Part shown: in pieces, positions 1 to 8,417 of the stretch
Numbering within the stretch: position 1 is the first letter of the stretch
How the letters are laid out: the number at the start of each line of letters is the position of its first letter
Assembly: GCF_016428805.1 (NCBI RefSeq)
Contig: NZ_JAELTJ010000046.1
Coordinates: 1-39,978, forward strand
Direction: 5' to 3'
Length of the DNA stretch: 39,978 nt
Origin: Achromobacter sp. ASV32
GTDB taxonomy: Bacteria; Pseudomonadota; Gammaproteobacteria; Burkholderiales; Burkholderiaceae_B
Translations under genes and position numbers: made by a program
The notes under the pieces: model-generated
Told to the model about the DNA's origin: nothing
Databases searched by the model: none
Seen by the model: the letters and a program-made list of their open reading frames with translations, nothing else

Positions 1-2
1 AC

Positions 3-386
3 ATCTACTTCAAGGTCGGCCTGATCGCCACCATCGGCCTGTCGGCCAAGAACGCGATCCTGATCGTGGAAGTCGCCAAGGACCTGGTGCGCGACGGCCA
101 GGGCATCCTGTCGGCAACGCTGGAAGCGGCCCGCCTGCGGCTGCGCCCGATCGTGATGACCTCGCTGGCATTCGGCGTGGGCGTGCTGCCGCTGGCGCTG
201 GCCACCGGCGCCGCGTCGGGCGCGCAGGCGGCCATCGGCACCGGCGTGCTGGGCGGGATCATCACGGCCACCGTGCTGGCGGTGTTCCTGGTGCCGCTGT
301 TCTTTCTTATCGTGGGGCGCATGGTTGGCATGCGCGCCCGCCCCGCGCGGCCCCCGGCCCGCGAATCGCTGGAGACAACGCCATGA
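3..386 (+). CDS. RND multidrug efflux permease, 3' fragment
   Basis: This is the C-terminal end of an inner-membrane RND (HAE1/AcrB family) proton-driven drug pump; the 5' part lies outside the window. The reading frame is open from base 3 and encodes the typical last third of the family. It has the [11 protein letters not shown]-like transmembrane stretch, the R-L-R-P-I-V-M-T-S segment, and a final glycine-rich helix before the stop. The stop codon overlaps the ATG of the next gene (ATGA at 383-386), so the two are translationally coupled parts of one pump operon. The adaptor gene is presumably upstream, outside the window. Family assignment is firm; substrate and subfamily cannot be judged from this fragment. 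Confidence 0.93.
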   Translation: MYFKVGLIATIGLSAKNAILIVEVAKDLVRDGQGILSATLEAARLRLRPIVMTSLAFGVGVLPLALATGAASGAQAAIGTGVLGGIITATVLAVFLVPLFFLIVGRMVGMRARPARPPARESLETTP

Positions 387-1771
387 AGCCGATGGCAATG
401 ACCCTGCTGGCGCTGGCCTTGTCCGGCTGCTCGCTGGCGCCGACCTACGAGCGCCCTGCGGCGCCTGTGCCGGCGCAGTACGACACGCCGGTACAGGCCG
501 GCCAGGCCGCGCCTCAGGATTGGCGCGACTATTTCAACGACCCCGCGCTGCAAGCCTGGATCGAGGCCGCCCTGGCCAACAACCGCGACCTGCGCGTGGC
601 GGCGCTGCGCATCGAGGAAGCCCGCGCGCTGTACGGCGTGCAGCAGTCCGAGCGCCTGCCTTCCATTGACGCCAGCGGCGAGTTCAGCCGCGGCCGCGCC
701 GTCGAACCCGGCCAGCCGCGCATGCCGGTGGTCAACCGCTACCGCGCGGCGGTGGGCATCACCGCGTTCGAGCTGGATTTCTTTGGCCGCGTGAAAAGCC
801 TGTCCGACGCGGCGCTGTCGCGCTACCTGGCCAGCGCAGAGGCGCATCGCGCCGCGACACTGGCGCTGGTGGCCGAGACCGCCACGGCCTACTTCAACCA
901 GCGCTCGCTGGCCGAGCAGTTGCGCCTGACCGACAGCACGCTGGCGCTGCGCGAGACGACCCTGAAGCTGACCCAGCGCCGCTTTGACGCGGGCCTGGAA
1001 ACCGCCATTGGCCTGCGCACCGCACAGATGCTGGTGGAAACGTCAAGGGCCACGCGCGCCGAACTGACCCGCGAGGCCAGCCTGGCGCGGCATGCGCTGG
1101 GTTTGCTGGCGGGGGATTTCTCGATGGCGGCCGGCATCGATCCCGCCCCGCTGGAAAGCCAGACCCTGACGCCCCTGGCGGCGGGCCTGCCGTCCGACCT
1201 GCTGGCCCGTCGCCCCGACCTGCGCCAGGCCGAGAACGCCCTGCGGGCCGCCAACGCCGACATCGGCGCGGCGCGTGCGGCCTTTTTCCCGTCGGTGCAA
1301 CTGACGACCGACATCGGCACCACCGCCGGCAGCTTCTCGGATCTGTTCAGCGGGGGCACGGGCAACTGGACCTTCGCACCGCGCCTGACGCTGCCGATCT
1401 TCAACGCCGGCCGCAACCGCGCCAATCTGTCGCTGGCCGAGACCCGCAAGCACATCGCGGTGGCGCAGTACGAGGGCAGCATCCAGGCCGCGTTTCGCGA
1501 CGTCGCCGACGCCCTGTCGGCACGCGACGCACTGCGCGACCAGATCGCGGCCCAGCGCAAGGTGCGCGACGCCGACCGCGAACGCCAGCGGCTGGCCGAG
1601 CGCCGCTATGCCCGCGGCGTGGCCGACTACCTGGAAATGCTGGAGGCCCAGCGCAGCCTGTTCGAATCGGAACAGGAATACATCCGGCTGCAACAGCGCC
1701 GGCTGGTCAATGCGGTGGATCTGTACAAGGCGCTGGGCGGCTGGGACGACGGCCGCGATCCGGCGTCCTAG
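383..1771 (+). CDS. Outer-membrane efflux channel lipoprotein (NodT/OprM type)
   Basis: This 462-residue protein is a TolC-like outer-membrane factor that should form the exit duct for the RND pump encoded just upstream. The N-terminus is a short lipoprotein signal with a lipobox L-S-G-C, giving the acylated cysteine at residue 16. The body shows the two repeated outer-membrane-efflux domains. These include the second-domain landmarks [12 protein letters not shown] near residue 275 and the [13 protein letters not shown] stretch. The start overlaps the pump stop by four bases. It is followed after five bases by the stop of a convergent regulator gene. Length is normal for the NodT family. Confidence 0.95.
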   Translation: MKPMAMTLLALALSGCSLAPTYERPAAPVPAQYDTPVQAGQAAPQDWRDYFNDPALQAWIEAALANNRDLRVAALRIEEARALYGVQQSERLPSIDASGEFSRGRAVEPGQPRMPVVNRYRAAVGITAFELDFFGRVKSLSDAALSRYLASAEAHRAATLALVAETATAYFNQRSLAEQLRLTDSTLALRETTLKLTQRRFDAGLETAIGLRTAQMLVETSRATRAELTREASLARHALGLLAGDFSMAAGIDPAPLESQTLTPLAAGLPSDLLARRPDLRQAENALRAANADIGAARAAFFPSVQLTTDIGTTAGSFSDLFSGGTGNWTFAPRLTLPIFNAGRNRANLSLAETRKHIAVAQYEGSIQAAFRDVADALSARDALRDQIAAQRKVRDADRERQRLAERRYARGVADYLEMLEAQRSLFESEQEYIRLQQRRLVNAVDLYKALGGWDDGRDPAS

Positions 1772-1776
1772 GGCCA

Positions 1777-2436
1777 TCAGGCGCGTGCGCTGACCCGATA
1801 GGCGCAGCGGCGTGCCCCGAGCAGGATGTGTTCTTCACGCTCGATGCGCACGCCCTCGCCCAGCGCCTGGCGGAACAGTTCCAGTTCGCTGCGGCAAAAG
1901 CCCATACAGGCCTGGGCCGCCGCACAGATGGGGCAGTGGTTTTCGATGAACAGAAAATCCGCGCCGTCGCGGCGCATTTCGGCCATGTAGCCTTCGGCAG
2001 AACGCTGCTGCACCAACCGCTGCAACTGTTCTTCGAGCGTGGCGGCGCCTGCCAGGGCCTGGCGGTAGCTGCCCAGCATGGCGGCTTCGCGCACGGAAAT
2101 CAGCTTGTCGACCCCGTCTTCGCCAAACACCTGGCGCACGGCATTGATCATCTGCACCGTCATGTCGGCGTGGGTGTCGGGAAAGCGGCGATGGCCGGCG
2201 TCGGTCAGGAACCAGATCTGGGTCGGCCGCCCCCGGCCGGCACTGCGGCTTTCAGCGTCCACCAGGCCGTCGGCGTGCAGGCGCGTCATCTGCTGGCGCA
2301 CGGCTTCCGCCGTGACTTCCATCAGGCTGGCGATGGCCGCAACGGACTGCGGGCCGCGCGTCTTCAGGGTCATGAGTACGCGGTCCGCAGGCTGATGCGG
2401 CTGCCAGGTGACGGGTTTGGACGGGCTATCGGACAT
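1777..2436 (-). CDS. Cys-rich winged-helix regulator, SufR/COG2345-like
   Basis: This 219-residue protein begins with a MarR/DeoR-type winged helix (residues about 17-85) containing a Q-Q-M-T-R-L recognition-helix pattern. It ends with five cysteines: C168, C171, C177, C181 and C211. Such C-terminal cysteines in the COG2345/SufR group typically bind an Fe-S cluster, so a redox- or iron-responsive repressor is plausible; this is inferred from the motif. The ATG at 2436 is the only Met that gives a normal N-terminus. An upstream extension of the frame runs into the efflux channel gene and is rejected. It lies 53 bp downstream of the MexI-like efflux operon on the same strand and could be its last gene and regulator. 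Confidence 0.85.
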   Translation of the reverse strand: MSDSPSKPVTWQPHQPADRVLMTLKTRGPQSVAAIASLMEVTAEAVRQQMTRLHADGLVDAESRSAGRGRPTQIWFLTDAGHRRFPDTHADMTVQMINAVRQVFGEDGVDKLISVREAAMLGSYRQALAGAATLEEQLQRLVQQRSAEGYMAEMRRDGADFLFIENHCPICAAAQACMGFCRSELELFRQALGEGVRIEREEHILLGARRCAYRVSARA

Positions 2437-2489
2437 GGCATGCAGGATTGGCGACAAGCCCCTATGGTGCCACGAACCGCGCCGCCGGG

Positions 2490-3962
2490 TCAGCCGGCAG
2501 GCGCGGCGCCGGCCCCGCCCCGTGCCGTGGCGGCGTCTGCTGCAGGCGCTTCCCAGCCTCCGCCCAACGCCTTGTACAACGCAATCAGGCTGGTATAGGA
2601 CTCGGTTTCGGCCACGGCCACGGCGTCCTGGGCCCGCAGCAAGGTGCGCTGCGCGTCCAGCACGGTCAGGTAGGCAACGCTGCCCGCGCGATAGCGCAGC
2701 TGCGCCAGGTCCGCCGCGCGGCGGCTGTGCGCGGCGGCCTGCGCCAGGTTGCCCAGGCGCTGCTGGGTCTGGCCATATTGCGTCAGCGCCGCCTCCAATT
2801 CCTCGACGGCCTGCAGCACGGTCTGCTCGTAGCGCGCCGCCTCGCCCTGCGCGCGGGCCTGCGCCGCCCGCTTGCGGGCCAGCGCGGTAGGCAGGTTGAA
2901 GGCGGGCCAATTCACGCCCGGCGTCACGCTGAACGCGCGGCTGGCTGCGGACCCGAAGTCCCCGCCGCGCAGCGCCACGAAACCCAGGAAACCGCCCAGG
3001 TCGATGCGTGGATACAGTTCGGCAGTCGCCACGCCCACGTCGGCGTTGGCCGCGGCGCGGTTACGCTCGGCCGCCCGCACGTCCGGCCGGCGCGACAGCA
3101 AGGCCGTCACGTCGCCGATGGGCAGACGCGCCGCCAGCGGCGCTTGCGGCGCGGCCGCGTCCAGCTCGCCCAGTTCCACCGGCCGCAGGCCCGCCAGCAC
3201 GGCCAGGCGGTAACGCGCCAGGCGCCGCGCGGTTTCCTGCACCGGCAGGCTGGCCTGGACCGTCTCCAGTTCGGCGCGGGCGCTGACCAGATCACCTTCG
3301 TCGCCGCGGCCGGCCGACACCATCGCCTGGATCACCCGCAGGCTGTCGCGCTGGCTGTCCAGATTGGCGCGCGCCACCGCCAGGCGCTGCTCGGCGCCGC
3401 GCAGCTCGAAATAGTTGCGCGCCACCTCGGCCGCCACCACGATGCGTGCCTGGGCCAGGTCCGCCTCTTGGGCCTGGCTGCGCGCCGCGGCGCCTTCGGC
3501 CGCGCGCCGCAGACGGCCGAACAGATCGATTTCCCAGGTGGCATCGAAGCCGGCGCGGTAACTCTCGGCCAGGGTGCGCTGGCCCGGCACGCCCGAGTTG
3601 ACTTGCGACAGGCTGCGCTCGAAACGCCCGCCCAGCGTCACCGTGGGCAGTTGGTCCAGCTCTTTTTCATCCAGCACCGCACGCGACTCGGCCAGCCGGG
3701 CCTGGGCGATGCGGATGTCGTCATTGCGTTGCAGCGCCAGGGCGATCAGGCGGTCCAGCTGCGGATCCTGCAATTGCTTCCACCAGTCGGCTTGCACCCG
3801 GTCGGTGGAGAACAGCGCTTGCTCGGGACTGGCCAGCGTCACCGGCGCCTCTCGCGGCTGGCGATAGTCCGGACCCACGGCGCAACCGGCCGCGGCCAGC
3901 GTGGCCAGCAATATCACCGCGCCGCGGCGCAGGCGCATGAACAGGCAGGGATGTTTCATCAT
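2490..3962 (-). CDS. Outer-membrane efflux channel lipoprotein of the MexI-like operon
   Basis: This 490-residue NodT-family outer-membrane factor has a signal peptide with lipobox L-A-A-A-G-C (acylated cysteine at residue 27), followed by the family opening A-V-G-P-D-Y. Two efflux domains follow, with L-L-S-R-R-P-D-V-R-A-A-E in the second. A Shine-Dalgarno-like GAGGAAC precedes the tandem ATGs at 3962/3959. It starts seven bases after the pump stop and is the third gene of an adaptor-pump-channel operon. By analogy with MexHI-OpmD it takes the OpmD position. The C-terminus is Ala/Gly/Pro-rich and low in complexity. Confidence 0.94.
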   Translation of the reverse strand: MMKHPCLFMRLRRGAVILLATLAAAGCAVGPDYRQPREAPVTLASPEQALFSTDRVQADWWKQLQDPQLDRLIALALQRNDDIRIAQARLAESRAVLDEKELDQLPTVTLGGRFERSLSQVNSGVPGQRTLAESYRAGFDATWEIDLFGRLRRAAEGAAARSQAQEADLAQARIVVAAEVARNYFELRGAEQRLAVARANLDSQRDSLRVIQAMVSAGRGDEGDLVSARAELETVQASLPVQETARRLARYRLAVLAGLRPVELGELDAAAPQAPLAARLPIGDVTALLSRRPDVRAAERNRAAANADVGVATAELYPRIDLGGFLGFVALRGGDFGSAASRAFSVTPGVNWPAFNLPTALARKRAAQARAQGEAARYEQTVLQAVEELEAALTQYGQTQQRLGNLAQAAAHSRRAADLAQLRYRAGSVAYLTVLDAQRTLLRAQDAVAVAETESYTSLIALYKALGGGWEAPAADAATARGGAGAAPAG

Positions 3963-3969
3963 CGGTTCC

Positions 3970-6900
3970 TCAAATCGACTCGGCCGGACGCGGCAAGGAC
4001 GCGTCTTCGGCCTGGGCCCGCGCCAGTTCGCGGGCGCGCGGCGTCTCGTTGGCGGCGCGGTGGTCGCGCGCCAGCACGGTGTAGACAGTGGGCAGGATGA
4101 ACAGGGTGAACAGCGTGCCCACCAGCATGCCCACCACGATCACCAGGCCCAGGCTGTAGCGGCTGTGCGCGCCGGCCCCGCTGGCGAACAGCAGCGGAAT
4201 CAGGCCCACCACCATCGCGGCGGTGGTCATCAGGATGGGGCGCAGACGGATGCGGGCGGCCTGCTCCATGGCGCTGCGGCGGTCCAGGCCGTGGCTGACC
4301 TGCATCTCGTTGGCGAACTCCACCATCAGGATGCCGTGCTTGCTGATCAGCCCGATCAGCGTCACCAGTCCGATCTGCGTGTAGATGTTGATGGTGGCCA
4401 TGCCCAGTGCCAGCGGAATCAGCGCCCCGCAGATCGACAGCGGCACGCTCACCAGGATGATGAACGGGTCGCGCAGGCTTTCGTACTGCGCGGCCAGTAC
4501 CAGGTAGATGACGATGATGGCGAAGCCGAAGGTAATCATCAACGCCGAGCCTTCCTGGCTGAATTGACGCGCATCGGACTGCCAGTCGTAGCTGAAACCG
4601 GCCGGCAGCGCCTGGGCCTGGCGGGTCAGGAACTGCACCGCGTCGCCCATGGTCACGCCGGGCATCGGGATGGCCTGGAAGGTGGCGGCGTTGAGCTGGT
4701 TGAACTGGGTCAGCTTGTTGGGTTCGACGCCCATCGACACCGACACGATGTTGGACAGCGGCACCTGCGCGCCGCTGGCGCTCTTGACGTAGTACTGCGC
4801 CAGAGATTCGGGCGAAATGCGCTGCTGCCGCAGGCTTTGCGGAATCACGTCGTATGAGCGGCCGTCCATGCCGAAGCGGTTGACGTAGTTTTCGCCCACC
4901 AGCACGGCCAGCGTGTCGCCCACGGCCTTCATGGTGACGCCCAGGCTGTTGGCCTTGGCGCGGTCCACCTTCAGCTGCACCACCGGATTGTTGTAGTCCA
5001 GGTCGCTGTCGACCACCATGAACAGGCCGCTTGCGCGCGCCGCCTGCTTCAGCGTTTCCATGGCTTCATACACGACGGGGTAGTCGGCCGCGCTCATGAT
5101 CACCATCTGCACCGGCAGCCCGCCCGTGGAGCCCGGCAACGGCGGCAGCTGGAAGGCGAAGATATTGCTGCCTTCGATCTGGTTCACCATCGACTGCATG
5201 TCGGCCTGGATCTGGTCGGCCGAGCGCTTGCGGTCCTGCCAATCCACAAAGTTGACGCCGCCGATGCTGTTGGACACGCCGTCCGAGCCGTTGATCAGCC
5301 AACGGCCCTTCTGCTCGGGCAGCGTTGCCATGACGTCGTCCCACTTCTTGCCGAACTTTTCGACGTAGTCGATGTTGGCCTGCTGCGGCGACTTGATGGC
5401 CGTGAGCACGGTGGACTGGTCCTCGACCGGCGCCAGTTCGCGCTGCGCGGCGTTGTACAGGAACGGCAGGCTGGCCAGCACCACCGCCGCCACCAGGCCG
5501 GTGGCCCAGCGATGGTGCAGCGACACGTCCAGCAGGCGGCCATAGGCGTCGCCCAGCCGGTTGAAAAAGCGCTCGGCGCGGCGCGCCATCCAACCCTCGG
5601 ACACCTGGCTGTTGAGCATGAACGAGCTCATCACGGGCGACAACGTCAGTGCAATGACGCCCGACACCACCACCGCCCCGGCCAAGGTAAAGGCGAACTC
5701 CTTGAACAGCGACCCCGTCAGCCCGCCCATCAGGCCGATCGGCGCGTACACCGCCGCCAACGTGATGGTCATGGCGATGACCGGCCCGGCCACTTCGCGC
5801 GCCCCGATCAGGGCGGCGCGCACGGGCGACTTGCCTTCCTCGATGTGGCGGTGCACGTTCTCGACCACCACGATGGCGTCATCCACCACCAGGCCGATGG
5901 CCAGCACCATGGCAAGCAGCGTCAACAGGTTCACGCTGAAGCCGAACAGCGCCATGATGGCGGCGCCGCCCAGCATCGACAGCGGAATCGTCACCACCGG
6001 GATCAGCACGGCGCGCAACGATCCCAGGCACAGGAAGATCACCGCCACCACGATGATGATGGCTTCCATCAGCGTGTGCACCACGCCGTCGATGGAGGCG
6101 CTGATGAAGCGCGCCAGTTCGAACGGCACCTGCACGCTGGTGCCCGGCGGCAGGTTCTGCTTGATGTTGGGCAGCAGCGCATTGAGCCGCTTGACGATCA
6201 CCAGCGGGTTGCCCACCGGCGTGGCGTTCAGGCCGAAGTACACCGCGGGTTCACCATCCATCAGGCCGCTGGAATCGGTCGAGGCCGCGCCCAGTTCCAC
6301 GGTCGCCACGTCGCCCAGCCGCACGATCGCGTCGCCGTCGCGCTTGATGACCATGTCGCGGAATTCGGCCACGTTGACCAGATCGGTGTTGACCTTGATG
6401 TTGGACGCCACATACAGGCCCTTGACCTGGCCGGGCGCGGCCTGCACGTTGTTCTGGCGCAGGGCATCGTCCAGGTCGCTGGCCGAGATGCCGCGCGCCG
6501 CCATGCGGCTGGGATCCAGCCACAGCCGCATCGCCAGTTTCTGGCCACCGTAGAGTTCCACGCTGGCCACTCCCTCAATGGACGAGAGCTGAGGCTGCAC
6601 CACGCGCGACAGATAGTCGGTCAGCGCGGGCAGCGCCATGGTGGTGCTGGAAAAACCGACATAGGCCACTGCCGTCGCCTCGCCGGCCGACTTCACCAGC
6701 ACGGGGTCGTAGGCATCTTGCGGCAAACGGTATTTGACTTCGTTGACCTTGGCCATGACCTCGGTCATGGCCTTGTTGGAATCGGCGTTGAGCTTCATGC
6801 GCACCGTGATCACGCTACGCCCCTGGGTCGAGGACGACGACAGGTAGTCGATGCCTTCCACGGTCGCGACGGACTGCGCGATGGGCTGTGTGACAAAACC

Positions 6901-7080
6901 CTGCATCAGATCGGGCGACGCGCCCGGATACTGGGTCGTAATGGTGATGGTGGTGCTCTCGGTCAACGGGTACTGGCGTATCGGCAGGCCGCTCAGCGCG
7001 CGCAGCCCCATCAGCAGCAACAGGGTGCTGACCACCAGCGCCAGCACGGGCCGGCGTACGAACAGATCGGTGAATGTCAT
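3970..7080 (-). CDS. MexI-like RND efflux pump permease
   Basis: This 1036-residue inner-membrane RND transporter has the usual two sets of six membrane helices and large periplasmic loops. The proton-relay pair D-D is visible in the helix-4 motif G-L-V-V-D-D-A-I-V-V-V-E-N. The N-terminus (M-T-F-T-D-L-F-V-R-R-P-V-L-A-L-V) and many internal stretches resemble what I recall of Pseudomonas aeruginosa MexI, the pump of MexGHI-OpmD. That system exports phenazine intermediates and quorum-sensing precursors under SoxR control. No MexG homologue is present here. The ATG at 7080 was chosen because GGAGC lies just upstream and the family N-terminus starts there. Orthology to MexI is likely but the true substrate is unknown. 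Confidence 0.95.
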   Translation of the reverse strand: MTFTDLFVRRPVLALVVSTLLLLMGLRALSGLPIRQYPLTESTTITITTQYPGASPDLMQGFVTQPIAQSVATVEGIDYLSSSSTQGRSVITVRMKLNADSNKAMTEVMAKVNEVKYRLPQDAYDPVLVKSAGEATAVAYVGFSSTTMALPALTDYLSRVVQPQLSSIEGVASVELYGGQKLAMRLWLDPSRMAARGISASDLDDALRQNNVQAAPGQVKGLYVASNIKVNTDLVNVAEFRDMVIKRDGDAIVRLGDVATVELGAASTDSSGLMDGEPAVYFGLNATPVGNPLVIVKRLNALLPNIKQNLPPGTSVQVPFELARFISASIDGVVHTLMEAIIIVVAVIFLCLGSLRAVLIPVVTIPLSMLGGAAIMALFGFSVNLLTLLAMVLAIGLVVDDAIVVVENVHRHIEEGKSPVRAALIGAREVAGPVIAMTITLAAVYAPIGLMGGLTGSLFKEFAFTLAGAVVVSGVIALTLSPVMSSFMLNSQVSEGWMARRAERFFNRLGDAYGRLLDVSLHHRWATGLVAAVVLASLPFLYNAAQRELAPVEDQSTVLTAIKSPQQANIDYVEKFGKKWDDVMATLPEQKGRWLINGSDGVSNSIGGVNFVDWQDRKRSADQIQADMQSMVNQIEGSNIFAFQLPPLPGSTGGLPVQMVIMSAADYPVVYEAMETLKQAARASGLFMVVDSDLDYNNPVVQLKVDRAKANSLGVTMKAVGDTLAVLVGENYVNRFGMDGRSYDVIPQSLRQQRISPESLAQYYVKSASGAQVPLSNIVSVSMGVEPNKLTQFNQLNAATFQAIPMPGVTMGDAVQFLTRQAQALPAGFSYDWQSDARQFSQEGSALMITFGFAIIVIYLVLAAQYESLRDPFIILVSVPLSICGALIPLALGMATINIYTQIGLVTLIGLISKHGILMVEFANEMQVSHGLDRRSAMEQAARIRLRPILMTTAAMVVGLIPLLFASGAGAHSRYSLGLVIVVGMLVGTLFTLFILPTVYTVLARDHRAANETPRARELARAQAEDASLPRPAESI

Positions 7081-7096
7081 ATCGGGCTCCGTGCGC

Positions 7097-8233
7097 TCAC
7101 TCGGCTTGCGCCACGGATCGGGACGCGGCGCCGGCATCCAGCGCCACGGTGTCCTGGGCGCTGATTTCGACGGCCGCGCCGTTGTGCAGGCGCAGTTGAC
7201 CCGAGGTCACGACCCGGTCGCCCGGCTTCAGGCCCTTGGTCACCACCACCCGTCCGCGAGTGCGTTCGGCGGTCTGCACATAGGCCTGGGTCACGGTCGG
7301 CGCAGACGAGGCGTCACCCGCCCTGGGCGGCACCACGACATAGACCGAATCGCCGTAGGCGCTGTAGCTGACGGCAGTCTCGGGCACCGTGATCACGCCC
7401 TGACGCGGTGGCAGCACCACCTGGCCGTGGGCGAACATGCCGGCGGCCAGCGCGCCGTCGGGGTTGGCCAGCGTGGCCTGCACCCGCACGGTGCGCGAGC
7501 CGGGATCGACCTGCGGCTCGATGGCGGTGACGGTGCCTTCGAAAACACGCCCGGCATGGGCGTCGACCGTCACCGCCACCGGCTGGCCGGCGCGCAGCGC
7601 GCCCAGCGCCTGTTCGGGCAAGGTGATGTTGGCGTAGACGCTGGCCGCGTCGGTCAGCGACACCAGCGGATCGCCGGCGCGGGCAAACTGCCCCAGGTTC
7701 ACGCGGCGCACGCCCAGCACGCCATCGAACGGCGCCTTGATGCGCTTTTGCTCGATCAGCGCCTGGATGCGCCTGATCTCGCCCGCGGCCTGGTCGTAGT
7801 CGGCCTGGGCCTGGTCCAGCTGCTCCCGCGTGGCCGCTTGCAGCGGCACCAGGCGGCGGGTGCGGTCCAGCAACGCCCGCGCGTTCTTGGCCTGCGCCTG
7901 TAGCCGCGCCAGTTCGCCCTGCTCGGGCGCATCGTTCAATTGCACCAGCAACTGGCCGGCACGGACCCGTTCGCCCGCCGTGAACAGAATCTGCGCCACG
8001 CGGCCGTCCACTTCGGCCGGCACCAGCACCTGGCGGGTCGCCTCCAGCGACGCGATGCCCGACAGCGCCACGGGGAAATCCGCCTGGACCGCGGGCGCCA
8101 CGGCCACCTTGGCCGGTGCCATCGACCATCCGCCCTTGTGCGACGCGCCGCCGAATTTCCAGTACAGCCCCCCACCCACAACCACCGCCAGGGCCAGCAC
8201 CCCTGCTGCCCACGCGCCAGATTTTGCCTGCAT
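7097..8233 (-). CDS. RND periplasmic adaptor (membrane fusion protein), MexH-like
   Basis: This 378-residue adaptor links the RND pump to the outer-membrane channel. One N-terminal membrane anchor (about residues 7-25) is followed by a lipoyl-like half, a coiled-coil hairpin rich in Q, A and R, the second lipoyl half with A-P-F-D-G-V-L-G, and beta-barrel and membrane-proximal domains. The ATG at 8233 was chosen over an upstream in-frame ATG at 8296. A good sigma-70 promoter (8268-8296) overlaps that upstream start and would leave it outside the transcript. It is the first gene of the operon, and the pump gene starts 16 bases after its stop. Confidence 0.93.
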   Translation of the reverse strand: MQAKSGAWAAGVLALAVVVGGGLYWKFGGASHKGGWSMAPAKVAVAPAVQADFPVALSGIASLEATRQVLVPAEVDGRVAQILFTAGERVRAGQLLVQLNDAPEQGELARLQAQAKNARALLDRTRRLVPLQAATREQLDQAQADYDQAAGEIRRIQALIEQKRIKAPFDGVLGVRRVNLGQFARAGDPLVSLTDAASVYANITLPEQALGALRAGQPVAVTVDAHAGRVFEGTVTAIEPQVDPGSRTVRVQATLANPDGALAAGMFAHGQVVLPPRQGVITVPETAVSYSAYGDSVYVVVPPRAGDASSAPTVTQAYVQTAERTRGRVVVTKGLKPGDRVVTSGQLRLHNGAAVEISAQDTVALDAGAASRSVAQAE

Positions 8234-8267
8234 GATTCGCTCGCTATTTATCAAAGGAATTTCTTGG

Positions 8268-8296
8268 ATAATCTGCGAAAACGATCCGGAAGTCAA
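8268..8296 (-). promoter_or_regulatory. Sigma-70 promoter of MexI-like efflux operon
   Basis: Read on the minus strand, TTGACT (8296-8291) is a 5/6 match to a -35 box. It is followed by a 17-bp spacer and GATTAT (8273-8268), a 4/6 -10 box. The predicted transcript would start near 8261, giving a leader of about 28 bases to the adaptor ATG. Just upstream, at 8317-8330, lies an interrupted inverted repeat (GGATT-N4-AATCC) that could be a regulator site. Confidence 0.6.
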
Positions 8297-8334
8297 AAAA
8301 CCTAAAGTAATGTTGAGGATTAATGAATCCTATC

Positions 8335-8367
8335 GGCAAAATAAAGCCGCCGGCAAAGGCCGGCGGC
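8335..8367 (-). terminator. Rho-independent terminator of the BetT gene
   Basis: A perfect 9-bp GC stem (8346-8354 with 8359-8367) closes a 4-base loop. On the minus strand it is followed by TTTATTTT. It lies about 50 bases after the BetT stop codon and is oriented to end that transcript before the efflux operon promoter. Confidence 0.75.
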
Positions 8368-8417
8368 GCAGATCCCCGAAGGGCGGTGGGGCGACGATAG
8401 CCGTCGCGGGCAGACGC

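Noticed and set aside
5512-7164. A long open frame on the plus strand opposite the MexI-like pump gene
   Set aside because: The minus-strand RND protein is unmistakable over its whole length; the opposite frame has low-complexity composition and no family pattern.
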